Assembly: GCF_904849725.1 (NCBI RefSeq)
Contig: NC_058521.1
Coordinates: 98,194,244 to 98,258,243 of the forward strand
DNA from: Hordeum vulgare subsp. vulgare
Lineage: Eukaryota > Streptophyta > Magnoliopsida > Poales > Poaceae
Direction: 5' to 3'
DNA length: 64,000 bases
Shown here: one piece after another, positions 46,996 to 58,885 of the stretch
How the letters are laid out: the number at the start of each line of letters is the position of its first letter
How positions within the stretch are numbered: the stretch's first letter is position 1
Translations under genes and position numbers: made by a program
The notes under the pieces: generated by a model
What the model was told of the DNA's origin: nothing
Database searches by the model: none
What the model saw: only the letters and a program-made list of their open reading frames with translations

Positions 46996-49535
46996 TCAAG
47001 GAGGAGAAACACCACGGTTGCTCGCGGCGGCTTCGTTTGGAGACGGTTGCCGTGGAGAAGGGTCGTGCGATGCCGCTCGGGAGTTATTCTGCAGAAAAGA
47101 CGGTTGCAATGTCTCAGTTAGCATGATGATACTCAATTATTAATACTAGTTTATAATGAAACTCAGCGTGCCAATCGAAGAGAAGACGGGCATCGGCGGA
47201 GGGACTTGACCGCTCTTCTCGCACAGACCCTGAAGAGTGGGTCGTATTAGTTAGTAATGAAACAGACACTACACACATGATTTGGCTAATGTGAAAAAAA
47301 ACATACCACAAAAAGCTCGTACACGGCCCGTTGACCCGCCTCATTCCGGGCCCTCTCCTCCTCAAGCAATCGTGTCGTGGTCTTGTCCCTCTCATCAAGA
47401 GCAGCCTGATGAGCAGCCTGGCTTGCCAATCTCTCTTTCTCAAGAGCAGCCTGGTTTGCCGCTCTCTCTTTCTGAAGAGCAGCCTCAAACACCATTCCTC
47501 CTTACCACAGTAATGATCTATGGTGACACACATAATGAAATGGATGAAAGTGTTCTTAGTCCGTACAACTAACCTCGATGGCAAGTTCGACTGGCCGTGG
47601 ACGACACGGTATCTCAGAACAGCTGCTCGACTGGCGCGCCTTGATCTCCGAAAGAGTGAGTGGACAACGTATTATCCCATCTCCAATGGCTATCGAGCCA
47701 TGGGGCCTCCCGCCACCAGATATCATCAACAGCTCTGGATCCAAAGGTTCCTGGCTAGGGTTAAAGTCATCCCCTTTCGTAGCCTTCCCCGCGTCCCTGT
47801 ATGTCACGAGCTTCTGGTGGGATGATATGTTGGTGAAGATATTGGGATCATCCAGGTCAGACTCATAGAATGCCTTTGCCTTCTTGTACGAGGCAGTATG
47901 GGCCATGCCATAAAGGTCGTACAAGTGTGGCATTTCAGTCTTATTGTGATGCGCCTAAAAGAGAGGAACAAAATGTTAGCATCAAGAATGAATTGCATGA
48001 ATCATGAAGCAAATCACATACCCAGTTTCGTCCAAACTGAAGTAAGTTGGCGCTGCGTTGATGGTGTGGCACACCAACCATTTGGCTACGCCGATCCTTC
48101 GCATTCTCGTGGACGGCTCGCCAGCTGCCTGTGCACCACTCATCAACCAACGCCTCCCAACAATCCATCTTAACTGCACACCATCTCGGGGGCACCTGTA
48201 AGTTATTAGAAAGAATTTTCAGCGCTACACCTATGAATGAAATCAAGAAAACTACGTAGAAGGACTTAAGAATAGGTAATTACCTTCATGTATTGCTCCT
48301 TCTTCAGAAACTTTCCGCGGCAATCCTTCTTCTGCATCTTAATACCACGCGTGGCGTAGTAAACTCGAATAGCCTGCGGCTGAGCCTCGTGGCGCAAGTT
48401 CTGTAGTAACCGCCTACACTCAGCCTCGAGAACCCTGGCTGCCTCCTCCTCATATCCATCCTCACACCTATAGAAGGTCTGCAATCAAACGTGAAAACAC
48501 CGATTAGTACAATAATTAGCTATATTGTTAATTTTAGATTATGTAAAAGGATAATTTACCCAAAATCTCTTGATCACCATCTCGGCCCTCGTGTGGCACA
48601 AGACACCATCTATAATCTCCTCCGGCGGGGCCTGCGCAGCCTGGTAGTGCTCCCAGGTAAATCCTAGTGTAGGAACCTGACCCTCACCAGGCAACATGAC
48701 AAACCCCGGGAAATTTGTCCGGCAAAGCACACCAAGGACGGAATTCAGCCTGCGGACTCCAAGAGGGTGTACCCATCCCCTGCAGTATGATAAGGTCAAC
48801 ACATTAGATATTTGAACAAACTTGAAGGCTAAAGCTAAAAAAGGGTAAATTTACTTACCTATCTCCTTCAGGTTTAATCACCGGCCTCCGCTCGCGGGTA
48901 GCCGGGGTGACCGGGAGACGTGTACTACCACGCTTGTACACGGTGGTCCCGTCCACCTGCACATCGCCCACACTATCTGTAAGCTCATCCCCTCCATCCC
49001 CGCCCCCTGAGCCACCCCGACCCTCGGTCCAATCCGGCAACTCGGTACGATCCGGCCAGGTCTCCCATCCGGGCCTCTCCACGTCGGGTGAAGCCTCCGG
49101 AACCGTAGTCTCCTCCGGCTGCTCCTAGGACAAATGCACCTCGACCCGAGGCTGCTCCTGGACCGGAGTCTCATGGGACGAATGCCCGTCAACAACAGAC
49201 TCCTGGAACGGAGTCCCCGTAGCCTCCTCCACAAATGGGTCGACCATACTAGTCCTATGCTCGGGTGAATGAGCTGGTGGTGGTGGCGAGGACGGCTCAA
49301 CAGTCCTCCTGGATCTTCCGCGGGCAGCACCTCTCCATGTACCCTTCCCCTTCTTCCCTACCCGACTAGCACCTCTCCCAGTGGGCAATGCCGCCGACGA
49401 AGAAGAACCCACGGGTGGTGTCGACAGACTGTCTGCCAAGGCTCTACGGAGAGATAGGGGTGGAAGGGAAGTACCACCCCTCGTGCGGGGCGCCTTGGAA
49501 GAACCTGTCAAGCGATCTGGACCAGCGCCCACCAT
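46996..49535 (-). pseudogene. CACTA gene 2: Transposase_24 (PF03004)-like protein, about eight exons
   Basis: Exons by splice signals: 49535-48860, 48780-48560, 48479-48286, 48195-48022, 47953-47575, about 47505-47307, about 47228-47161, and 47088-46996. Donors include GTAAGT, GTAATT and GTATGT. Exon 1 is Pro/Ser-rich. Exons 2-4 carry PGEGQVPTLGFTWEHY, CEDGYEEEAARVLEAECRRL and RWCAVKMDCWEALVDEWCTG, which match the plant Ptta/En/Spm transposase family. Exon 5 includes a DAGKATKGDD stretch, and exon 6 a coiled coil (AALQKERAANQAALEKERLA). Exon frames join in phase except at exon 6. A TAG at 49125-49127 in exon 1 breaks it. In En/Spm this partner gene makes the DNA-binding helper. Confidence 0.78.
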
Positions 49536-49672
49536 CTTTCCACACCTGGTGACCTGCCAGGATAAAGATTAAAAGAAATGAGTACAACATTAAAAAAATG
49601 AATAACTGACATGAATAATAATATGTACATGAATAATAAAGATTAAAATATATATAATTTAAGTTGTGAATC
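49536..49672 (-). other. Spacer between the two CACTA genes
   Basis: The 137 bases between the end of the transposase ORF (49673) and the first exon of gene 2 are AT-rich. The start of gene 2 is only inferred from the first ATG. Confidence 0.5.
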
Positions 49673-52600
49673 TTACAAACTAATAATCTCATCAATAAAT
49701 GCATCATCATCATCACTATCACGCATGTCCTCATGAATGACGTGCTCGTCGGGTTCAACGGCGTAAAGTTGTGAAAGGCCTTCCTTTAATCGTTGAAGCA
49801 TTGAGAGGTCATCCGCATCAGTAACCTCTACGAGTTCCAGGTCTTCTGGTTCCGTCTCAGGGCTGCAGTCGGATTCATTGTCGCTGTCTACTTCCATGTT
49901 CTTGGGTGAAGCACGGCGGTTCTTGAAATGTTTCTTGGAAAGACGTGTTTCTTGGAAGAATTCTCCATCATATGTGTCTGGGTTAATGTGAGGTTCATAA
50001 TCCTTTTCATTCTGGAGAGGTGGTCTGACATGTGGCGGCACTTCATAAACAACATACCAGCCTGCCAGATTCTTATCCGTTTGGCCTGCCCAAGGTAGAT
50101 AGAAAACTTGCGTCGCCTATTGAGCCGTAATATAGACATCGGGAACATCTAAATGGGTGTTTGGATTGATTTCGACTAGTCCTATATGTTCATGAGTCCT
50201 TCTAGTCTTTTTCAGCTGGAACCAATAACATTTGAAGACTACGACGTTCGGTCGGTTTTCACGATAGAATTGAAGTTCATAAATTGCTTCAACTCTTCCA
50301 TAATACTCGATAACACCATCGTCGATAGCAGAGACACCACAATTTGTAGATTTCCGGTCGGGCATAGATAGCTCTTTACCAAAGGTATGAAAGAGATACC
50401 CGTTGATGTTGTATTTCTCAAATGAACGGACCTTATGGTCAAAACCATTAGCGACTTGTCTCAATTCGGCGTCCATAGTCTCTGAATTAGCCTACAAGTT
50501 TAATACAAAACGGTTGTTGCATTAGCCGCAAGTTAGACCAAGAATGAAATGGTCCATTATTGATAATTACCGTTTGTTTGAACCAAGAGATGAAACCGGG
50601 ATAGCCGCCTCCTCTCTTTGACAGAAGCTCATACTCTTCGACGGAATCATTTTCGATCACAGCTCCATCCGAGAATTTGACGACGTAACGGCTGTTTGAA
50701 ATATCCGGGGATAAGAGCAGTTCAAATGAATTAGAAGTTACGGGAAAATGTGCCGAGAACTCACTCGATGTACGGCCGCACTTCTATTAGGTTGTTGAAG
50801 ATATACAACGAAATGTTCCGCCATTCTTCGACATCCAACGTTATTGGTTTCGAAGCACCGGCTGGTGCGAGCTTCCCTTTGAATAGGCTGAGGTTGGACC
50901 CACCTTTTTTTGGGTCTACATCATTGTGCCGAGGCTTCGGATTATGCAAATGATGATTTTTGGCTTCGTAGTGTGCTGTCACAAAGTTTGCCACCTCCTC
51001 AGTAATGAATGCCTCAGCCATCAATGCTTCAATTCTACGCTTATTTTTACATTTAGCTCGAAGGGTCTTCTGCATCCTCTCAGTTGCATAGCACCAACGA
51101 TCTTGCACGGCCCCACCCAATCTTGCCTCGGTCGGTAGATGTAAAATCAAATGTTGCATTTGATTAAAGAAGCCCGGTGGAAAGATCTTCTCTAACTTGC
51201 ACAACAACTCCGGTGCAAACTCCTCCATGTATTCTACCACGCTACGCGACAATTCTTTCTCACAAAGAACACGGAAGAAATAGCTCAGCTCCGCCAGTAC
51301 TAGCCATTCATCCTCAGGAATAAAGCCACGTAACATCACCGGCATTACCCGCTCTAGCAATATGTGCCAATCATGACTCTTGAGACCAAAGATTTTTAAT
51401 TTTTCAAGACTCGCTCCCCTCTTTAGATTCGCTGCATACCCATCGGGGAACATCAAGTGCATTTTGACCCACAAGATAATTTCCCTCATAGCTGGCCTTC
51501 CAAGATTGAACCAGGCCTTTGGCTTCGACCACTTCTGCTTTCCTTTGCCTTCTCGCATGTTTTGTAACGGTCTATGACATAGTGTCGCTTGATCGACTCT
51601 AGCCTTAATATTATCCTTTTTCTTCCCATCTATGTCGAACAATGTACCAAAAATAGCCTCTCTGGTATTCTTTTCAGTGTGCATCATGTCGATATTGTGT
51701 GGAAGAAGGAGGTCTTTGAAGTAAGGCAGATCCCAGAAGCATGGCTTGTGAGTCCAGGCGTGTTTTGAATTATACGCCTTGAAATACCCTGGACGCTCTG
51801 GATCAGGCTCGAGGGTGTTTAACTGGTCCAGGATCCGTTGGCCTGTGAACGCAGGTGGTGCCAAGTTTTTGACAACTTTACCTTTGGTAAAGTTCTTCTT
51901 GTCTTTTCTGAACAGATGGTCAGGATCCAGGAACTGTCTATGCAAGTCAAAGCAAGAATACTTCCGACCCTCCTGCAACCAATGAAATTGAAGAGCTGCC
52001 TTGCATTGGGGGCACGGGAACCTTCCATGCACACACCATCCAGAGAATAGCGCATACGCTGGCAAGTCATGCATAGAGAACATGTACCACACATGCATTT
52101 TGAAGTTTTCTTTTCTAGCGGCATCGTATGTCTTGACCCCATTATCCCAAGCTTCTTCCAATTCATTCTTAAGCAGTTGCAGGTACACATTCATATTCTT
52201 CCCCGGATAATTGGGCCCTGGAATTATCAACGTCAGAAATATGTTCTTTCTTTCATAATCTGCCCGGGGGGGGGGGGGAGATTGAGTGGAATGACAAATA
52301 CAGGCCAACAACTGTATTGGGTTGCCGTCATGCCGAAGGGATTAAAACCATCGGTGGCGGCGCAGACTCGAGGATTCCTTGGATCTGCCGCTTTATCCTG
52401 ATGCAATCCATCGAAATGTTTCCACGCTTCCCCATCCAATGTGTGTACTATCATCTTATTCCCATCCGCATCTAGTTCGGTTCTTTTGCCCAATTTGTGC
52501 CATGTCATCTGTCTGGCTGTCTCTTCGACCATGAAAAGACGTTGAAGTCTTGGTACGATTGGCATATACCGAAGAACACTAACTGGGATTTTGGTCTGCC

Positions 52601-53321
52601 TCTTCTCACCCATACAGTTGTCTACCACAAGATACCTGCAAGACTCGCAATTGGGACAATAGTCCAAGTGTGCATACTCCTTCCTAAATAAGACACATCC
52701 TTTCTCACATGCATCTATCTTCTCATAGGGAATCTTAAGTACACGAAGTATTTTTTCTGACTGGTACAGGTTTGCAGGCATGACATGGCCGTTGGGTAGG
52801 AAACGTCCAAATAGTGTCATCATCGCGTCGTAGCATTCTCTTCCCAAGTTGAACTGAGCCTTCAGAGCCATTACTTGTGCAATTGCATCCAGCTGACAGT
52901 GCTCAGTGTGCTCATGGAGAGGACGTTTTCAAGACTCCAACATTTCATAAAAGGCCTTTGCAGATTCCTCCATGTCATCTTCCGAATCCCGAGCATCATC
53001 AAAGTCTTGCACCATGTCTTCGATCCCGGTACCATGCTCGTCCGTGAGACGACGGACCACCTCAGCTCTTGTGCGTTGTATAGACTCACCATGAAATGTC
53101 CACACCGTGTAATTAGGCTTAAAACCCCTCCTCTGCAGGTGTTTAATCATTACAGCCTCTGTCATCTTTTTATAGTTGTCACATCCAGGACACGGGCAAT
53201 AGTTTCTTTCCTGGCCATTTGCGAATGCGGCTTTCACAAATTCCTTTGTTTTTACAAACCATTCTTTCATCATCTCTTTCTGACTAGGGTGACCGGTATA
53301 CATCCACGCACGATCACTCAT
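49673..53321 (-). pseudogene. CACTA gene 1: transposase (Transpos_assoc, Transposase_21, DUF4218, DUF4216)
   Basis: The start is taken at ATG 53321 (MSDRAWMYTGHPSQKEM). Residues 1-130 match the transposase-associated domain, with the CPCPGC cysteines. A TGA at 52929-52931 interrupts the frame. The next part (52871-52285) has CPNCESCRY and leads into Transposase_21. A 13-G run (52266-52278) shifts the frame. The remainder of exon 1 (52311-50766) has LIIPGPNYPGKNMNVYLQLL, PHNIDMMHTEKN and a DUF4218 part with PPGFFNQMQHLILHLPTEAR. A GTGAGT donor precedes exon 2 (50691-50571). Exon 3 (50491-49673) matches DUF4216 and has a TAG at 50114-50116. This nuclear enzyme would cut element ends. Three lesions make it non-functional as given. 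Confidence 0.88.
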
Positions 53322-53790
53322 CTTGCGTAGCTACTAAAGATAGAAGAAATATATTTATATATAATTTAGCATTTATATTCATCGGTTAATCAGGTTCGCC
53401 ATTTTTATTACGTCCAGGCAACCTACACGCTAATAGGTAAAGATAGGTCCTAATCCCACCCGAGTATGTGTAGATTGGGTTCGTTTTCCCATGCTCTGCT
53501 CCGGATCCAATGCAAAATTTCGGCAGCACCTCCCCGCTGTTCTCCTTATACACGTCTCCGCAATAAACAGAGAGGATGTGCATCCGGAGAACAACGGGGG
53601 AGGCACTGACGAAATTCCGCATCGGATCCAGAGCACAGCATATGGGAAAACGAACCCAATCTACACATACTCGGGTTGTCCATGGATAATGTTGGACAAT
53701 TCGAAAGGATGGCGGTTATAAATATGCAAAGACTTGCATAATTATAGATGTCTCCCTTTCGAAAGGGAGACGCATACTGGTCACGCATAC
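53322..53790. promoter_or_regulatory. Upstream region of the CACTA transposase with long inverted repeat
   Basis: The arms 53459-53545 and 53586-53674 are near-perfect reverse complements (about 88 bases each) around a 40-base loop. Both arms carry GGGTTCGTTTTCCC and CTCTGCTCCGGATCC (or their complements). A perfect 22-base palindrome, GTCTCCCTTTCG and its complement, lies at 53750-53771. Being 5' of the transposase gene, these may be part of its promoter or leader. Confidence 0.75.
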
Positions 53791-54000
53791 TGATAAATTA
53801 ATTGAATTACCTAAATCTAGAAGTTTCATCCAGAAACCGAGCCACAGTAAATCAAGGGGCGGGGAGGAGATGAAATTTGTACTGACCCACGAATGCAGGG
53901 GCGGAGCTCGTACAACGCACGGGCAGGTCTTCGCACAACAGACCTCACAGCGACGAGACAACTATCACATGTAAATCCACCCGATCAACACAAATATTCC
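53791..54000. other. CACTA spacer before the right hairpin array
   Basis: This short non-coding stretch has no repeat or domain that I recognise. It would contain upstream sequence of the transposase gene. Confidence 0.4.
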
Positions 54001-55580
54001 AATTATGTAATTTTAGAGGAAAACAAGCTAAGTATATAATATTCATGAGCTAACCAAGGTTCTTATGCCTTTTGAGGTTATTATGGCATTTTGGAGCTAA
54101 ATCGGCTAATTGTGTCATTGTTGGGGAAATTAAAGCAAGGATAATATGAAAGAGGAGAAGAAAGAGGAGGAGGAGGAGAAGAAGAAGAAATCAAGAAGGA
54201 GGAGAAGGAGGAGGAGGAGAAGGACTAGAAGGTCCTTGGCCTTCTCCTCCTCCTTCTCCTTCTTCTCTTCTTCTTCTTCTTCTTCTTCTTTCTTTTCATT
54301 TTGCCTATTTCTTCTCCTCTTCTCCTCTTGTTGGAGCTAAATTACCTAATTATGTCTTTTTGGAGCTAAATGGGTTAATTATCCCATTTTAGAGGAAAAC
54401 AAGCTAAGTATATAATATTCATGTGCTAACCAAGGTTCTTATGCCATTTTGAGCTTATGGTATTTTGGAGATAAATGGGCTAATTATGCCATTGTTGGGG
54501 AAATTAAAGCAAGGATAATATGAAAGAGGAGAAGAAAGACTAGGAGGAGGAGAAGAAGAAGAAATCAACAAGAAGGAGGAGAAGGAGGAGGAGGAGGAGG
54601 AGAAGGACTAAAAGGTCCTTGGCCTTCTCCTTCTCCTCCTCCTCCTCCTCCTCCTTCTCCTTCTTCTCTTCTTCTTCTTCTTTCTTTTCATTTTGCCTAT
54701 TTCTTCTCCTCTTCTCCTCTTGTTGGAGCTAAATTACCTAATTATGTCTTTTTGGAGCTAAATGGGTTAATTATCCCATTTTAGAGGAAAACAAGCTAAG
54801 TATATAATATTCATGTGCTAACCAAGGTTCTTATGCCATTTTGAGCTTATGGTATTTTGGAGATAAATGGGCTAATTATGCCATTGTTGGGGAAATTAAA
54901 GCAAGGATAATACGAAAGAGGAGAAGAAAGACTAGGAGGAGGAGAAGAAGAAGAAATCAACAAGAAGGAGGAGAAGGAGGAGGAGGAGGAGGAGAAGGAC
55001 TAAAAGGTCCTTGGCCTTCTCCTTCTCCTCCTCCTCCTCCTCCTCCTTCTCCTTCTTCTCTTCTTCTTCTTCTTTCTTTTCATTTTTCCTATTTATTCTC
55101 CTCTTCTCCTCTTGTTGGAGCTAAATTATCTAATTATGTCTTTTTGGAGCTACAATATTCATGAGCTAACCAAGGTTCTTATGCCATTTTGAGCTTATTA
55201 TGGCATTTTGGAGCTAAATGAGCTAATTATGTCATTGTTGGGGAAATTAAAGCAAGGATAATATGAAAGAGGAGAAGAAAGATGAGGAGGAGGAGAATAA
55301 GAAGAAATCAAGAAGAAAGAGGAGAAGGAGCAGAAGGAGGAGGAGGAGAAGTACTAGAAGGTCCTTGGCCTTCTCCTCCTCCTCCTCCTTCTCCTTCTCT
55401 TCTTCTTCTTCTTCTTCTTCTTCTTCTTCTTCTTCTTTCTTTTCATTTTGCCTATTTCTTCTCCTCTTCTCCTCTTGTTGGAGCTAAATTACCTAATTAT
55501 GTCTTTTTGGAGCTAAATGGGTTAATTATCACATCTTAGAGGAAAACAAGCTAAGTATATAATATTCATGAGCTAACCAA
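54001..55580. repeat. CACTA right hairpin tandem array
   Basis: Units begin ATGAAAGAGGAG (one reads ACGAAAG) at about 54147, 54520, 54911 and 55263, spaced 353 to 391 bp. They are in the same direct orientation as the left array. Each has the same purine arm, AAGGTCCTTGG centre and pyrimidine arm. Two units (54520 and 54911) share AAGGACTAAAAGGTCCTTGG and look like a recent local duplication. Confidence 0.9.
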
Positions 55581-55617
55581 GGTTTTTTTCTTCTTCTTCT
55601 CTTCCTCTCCTATTTTT

Positions 55618-55648
<31 letters not shown>

Positions 55649-55870
55649 TTTTCTATTTTCCTCTTATTCTTCTCTTCCTCTCGTATTTTTCTTCTTCTTC
55701 TTCTTCTTATTCTTATTCTTATTCTTATTTTCTTTTTTCTTTTTTCCTATTATTCTTCTTCTCCTTCTTCTTTTCTTCTTCTTCTCCTCCTCCTCCTCTA
55801 GCTCTTTTTCTTCTTCTTCTCCTTTTTTCTTCTTCTACTTATTCTTCTTCTACTACTTTTTCTTATTTGA
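55577..55870. repeat. (TTC)n microsatellite tract
   Basis: A long pyrimidine-rich stretch of CTT/TTC repeats with interruptions. It adjoins the last hairpin unit and may have grown from its pyrimidine arm. Confidence 0.85.
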
Positions 55871-55874
55871 TTCT

Positions 55875-55990
55875 ACTAAACAGGAAACTAACCTAAGACT
55901 AAACATAAACGTAAACTAAACTAAAACTAAACCTAAACTAAAACTAAACCTAAGCCAAAACAAACCTAAAACCTATAACTAATTAAACAA
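55875..55990. repeat. ACTAAACCTAA-type short repeats
   Basis: Repeats of AAACTAAAACTAAACCTAA occur over about 100 bases. They resemble but do not match the plant telomere repeat CCCTAAA. Confidence 0.75.
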
Positions 55991-56019
55991 AACTATTAAA
56001 AAAAGCTAAAAAACTGACC

Positions 56020-56340
56020 TCGATCCGGTGGCGCAGGGAGGAGAGGCGCGGGGAGGAGGGCCGCAGTGGGGAGGAGCCCGAGGAGGGCATGGGGAGGAGG
56101 GCCGCAGGGGGGAGGGGCGCGAGGAGGAGAGGCGCGGGGAGGAGGGCCGCAGGGTGAGGGGCTCGAGGAGGGCGTGGGGTGGCGTGGCGGCAGCGGCGCT
56201 GGGGTGGGGTGGCGGTGCTGGGGTGGGGTGGGGCGGTGGCGCTGGGATGGTGTGGGGCGGCGGTGCTGGGGTGGGGTGGCGGCGCTGGGGTGGGGTGGCG
56301 TCAGCGGCGCTCGAGGGTGGAGGTTGCGGTGGAGAGAGAG
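56020..56340. repeat. CACTA G-rich minisatellite
   Basis: The plus strand carries many GGTGGGGTGGCGGCGCTGGG-type units of 15-30 bases. Several runs of four G in close spacing could form G-quadruplexes on the plus strand. The frames here, up to 157 codons, are of extreme composition and have no domain. Confidence 0.75.
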
Positions 56341-56397
56341 GGGAGAGAGAGTGGGGGAGCGGGTGGGCAGGACGACTGATAATGTTAGGGGTCCATC

Positions 56398-56696
56398 CCC
56401 TTTGCCGTCTGCCACGGACGGCAAAGTTAGTTAGGCAGACGGCAAAACGGGTGGGGTGGGGCGGGGTGGGGTGGGGAGAGAGGAGAGGTGGGGTAGGATA
56501 GGTTTGCCGTCTGCCTTCACTACCTTTGTCGTCTGTTGACAGACGGCAAAGCCCAGGCCGATGGCAAATATTCTTTTTACCATCAGTGAGCCCTTTACCG
56601 TCCGCTTTACGTCAGCTGACGGCAAAGAGGGTCTTTGCCATCAGCCAGCAGACGGCAAAGCCCTGGTTGATGGCAAATTACTGTTTTCCAGTAGTC
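56398..56696. repeat. CACTA right terminal and subterminal repeats
   Basis: Several TTTGCCGTCTGCC/GGCAGACGGCAAAG motifs (about 56398-56670) precede the end TTCCAGTAGTC. By eye about 16 of the last 25 bases match the left terminus when reversed. The final C in place of G is a likely point change. Confidence 0.85.
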
Positions 56697-56699
56697 CAA

Positions 56700-57349
56700 G
56701 TACCAATCGGAGTTGCGAGACGAAGATTGGTTACAAGAGATGAAGTAGGGATTGGAGAGGAGATGGTTCTTATGAAGATGTTGATGAAGATGCCTCCCCT
56801 CCAATGAGAGGAGTGTTGGTGATGACGATGGCGACGATTTCCCCCTCCGGGAGGGAAGTTTCCCCGGCAGGATCGTCCTGCCGGAGCTCTAGATTGGATC
56901 TGCTCAAGTTTCGCCTCGTGGTGGCGGCGAAACCACGAAAAAGCTCCCTCTTGATTTTTTTTCCAGACCAGGATGCTTCGTATAGCAAAAAAGGGGGGCT
57001 AGTGGGCCTTCAGGCAGCCCACAAGCCTGCCCTGCGCCACCAGGGGGTGGTGGCGGAGTGGGGGCTTGTGGAGCCCTGGTGGCCCCCCTCCGGTAGTTCT
57101 TTCACCCAGTATTTTTAATATAATCCAGAAAAATCCACGTAAATTTTCAAGGCACTTGGAGATGTGCAGAATAGTGGACTAGGATTTTCTCCTTTTCCAG
57201 TCCAGAATTCCAGCTGCCTGAATTCTGCCTCTTCAAATAATCCTTGCAAAATAAGAGAGAAAAGGCATAAATATGGTACCACAAGTAATATAACAGCCCA
57301 AAAAGCAATAAATATCAACATGAAAGCATGATGCAAAATGGACGTATCA
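56700..57349 (-). repeat. E4 3' LTR, proximal part
   Basis: This completes the LTR after the CACTA. On the minus strand it starts TGATACGTCCATTTTGCATC at 57349. The interior shows GC-rich CTGGTGGCGCAGGGCAGGCT sequence and a stretch that has a counterpart before the E4 accessory ORF. Confidence 0.88.
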
Positions 57350-57390
57350 ACTCCCCCAAGCTTAGACCTTGCTTGTCCTCAAGCGAAAAC
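57350..57390 (-). other. E4 polypurine-tract region
   Basis: On the minus strand CTTGAGGACAAGCAAGGTCT is followed by AAGCTTGGGGGAGT and then the LTR. The same motif precedes the E3 3' LTR. Confidence 0.85.
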
Positions 57391-58885
57391 CAAGTTCCAT
57401 AAACATGTCCACATGTTGAGGGACGAAGGTGTCGATAAAACATAATACGGACATGAGGGCATCATGATCACACATAGGACAGCAATACATCATAAAGATT
57501 CTTATGGGAAAGTAACAATTCCTTCACCAAGCAAAGCATGAAGCAAAAACCTTACCGAGAAGTAACCAACAATAGTCCATAGTCACTGAAGCAATTGCAA
57601 TTTATCACAACATCAGAAAGAGTCAAATAAGAGCTTGTAAGGCAAACCCACATACTCAATCATCTCTTTTGTTTTCCACAATTGTTACAACTCACGTGGT
57701 ACTCATGGTGTCAAAGTTTTAGCTGGACACAAAGGAAGATAGGGGCTTATAGTTTTGCCTCCTAACGGTTTACCTCAAGGGTAAAGTCAACAACAATAAA
57801 GGATAAGTACTCAACTCCAAGTTCATATATGAATATAGATATTTCCCAAACATGTGACGGTAGCCAAGACAAAGGCATAAGGGGAGTTGGTTAAGATCAC
57901 CATGACTCTTACAAGGGTAAAAAGTAAAGGTACAAGATAGGCCCTTCGCAGAGGGAAGCAGAGGTTGTCATGCGCTTTTGAGGTTTGAATGCATGTCCTC
58001 TTCGTGCGGAGGAACGTCACTTTATATTGCCTCCTGTGATAAAGAACTTTATTATGCAGTCTGTCGCTTTTATGTCTTCCTCATCACAGGTTCGTACAAA
58101 GCTTATTTTCCACACACTAATAGATCATACATATTAGAGAGCAATTTGTATTGCTTGCACCGATGACAACTTACTTGAAGGATCTTATTCAATCCATAGG
58201 TAGGTATGGTGGACTCTCATGGTAAAACTGGGTTGGAGGTTTATGGATGCACAAGTAGTATCTCTACTTGGTGCGGGAGTTTGGCTAATATGAGGTGGAA
58301 GCAATCGTCACATGCTAAGGGATCTCTAATCAAATAACATTGTTTGGAACCAAGCAAACACAATTCATTATGTTGTCTTCCTTGTCCAACATCTACTCCT
58401 AGGCATGTAATAGTTTGGTGATTGCTCACAATTGTAAAAAGTGTCTAAGATGATATATTTATATGTGAACCTCTCCTTCCTTATTACTTCTTATTAATTG
58501 CAACAATGACTATTGTTTATGTTGATCTATTCTCAACAAGTTTCAATCATCATACGTGTCATATGTGAAGTTATCACTTTCCATAAGATCGTCTCATGGT
58601 CTTTCATGCTATCGTTCTTTTCATACTATTGATCAAGGCACAAAACAAAGACCTTGAATAAGAATCTCTTTATTATATAGCTCGTAAGCTCGAATACATC
58701 GGGAGAGAGACAAAAGCGAAAGACTCAAACTAAAAACTAAAGACTTATTCCTCTAAAAGAAGAAATAAAAACTGACAAAGGAAAGAACTGAAACAAATGT
58801 AAAAGCAAAAGATATAAAGGTGATACGATACCAGGGCAACTCCCCCAAGCTTGGCAGAAGCCAAGGGGATTTCCCATACCAATGC
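57391..58885 (-). other. E4 3' non-coding region
   Basis: This 1.5 kb stretch has no conserved domain on either strand. It corresponds in position to 31343-33324 of E3 and shares CCACCATACCTAC on the sense strand. Confidence 0.65.

Larger units (their letters stand above)
44278..56696 (-). mobile_element. CACTA (En/Spm) DNA transposon, 12.4 kb, in the E4 LTR
   Basis: The left end is CACTACAGGAATC. The right end reads TTCCAGTAGTC, the reverse complement of a CACTA end whose first base has changed. Flanks are CAA at 44275-44277 and CAA at 56697-56699, the 3 bp duplication typical of this superfamily. Subterminal CTTTGCCGTC/GACGGCAAAG motifs are dense at both ends. The two genes run leftward, so the 5' end is at 56696. 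The transposase gene has one stop, one homopolymer frameshift and a second stop. The element is therefore likely inactive by itself. Confidence 0.93.

Noticed and set aside
55875..55990. Interstitial telomere repeats
   Set aside because: The motif is CTAAACCTAA-like and irregular, not CCCTAAA.
56028..56501. 157-codon Gly/Arg-rich ORF
   Set aside because: It is a G-rich minisatellite with no domain, on the strand opposite to the CACTA genes.
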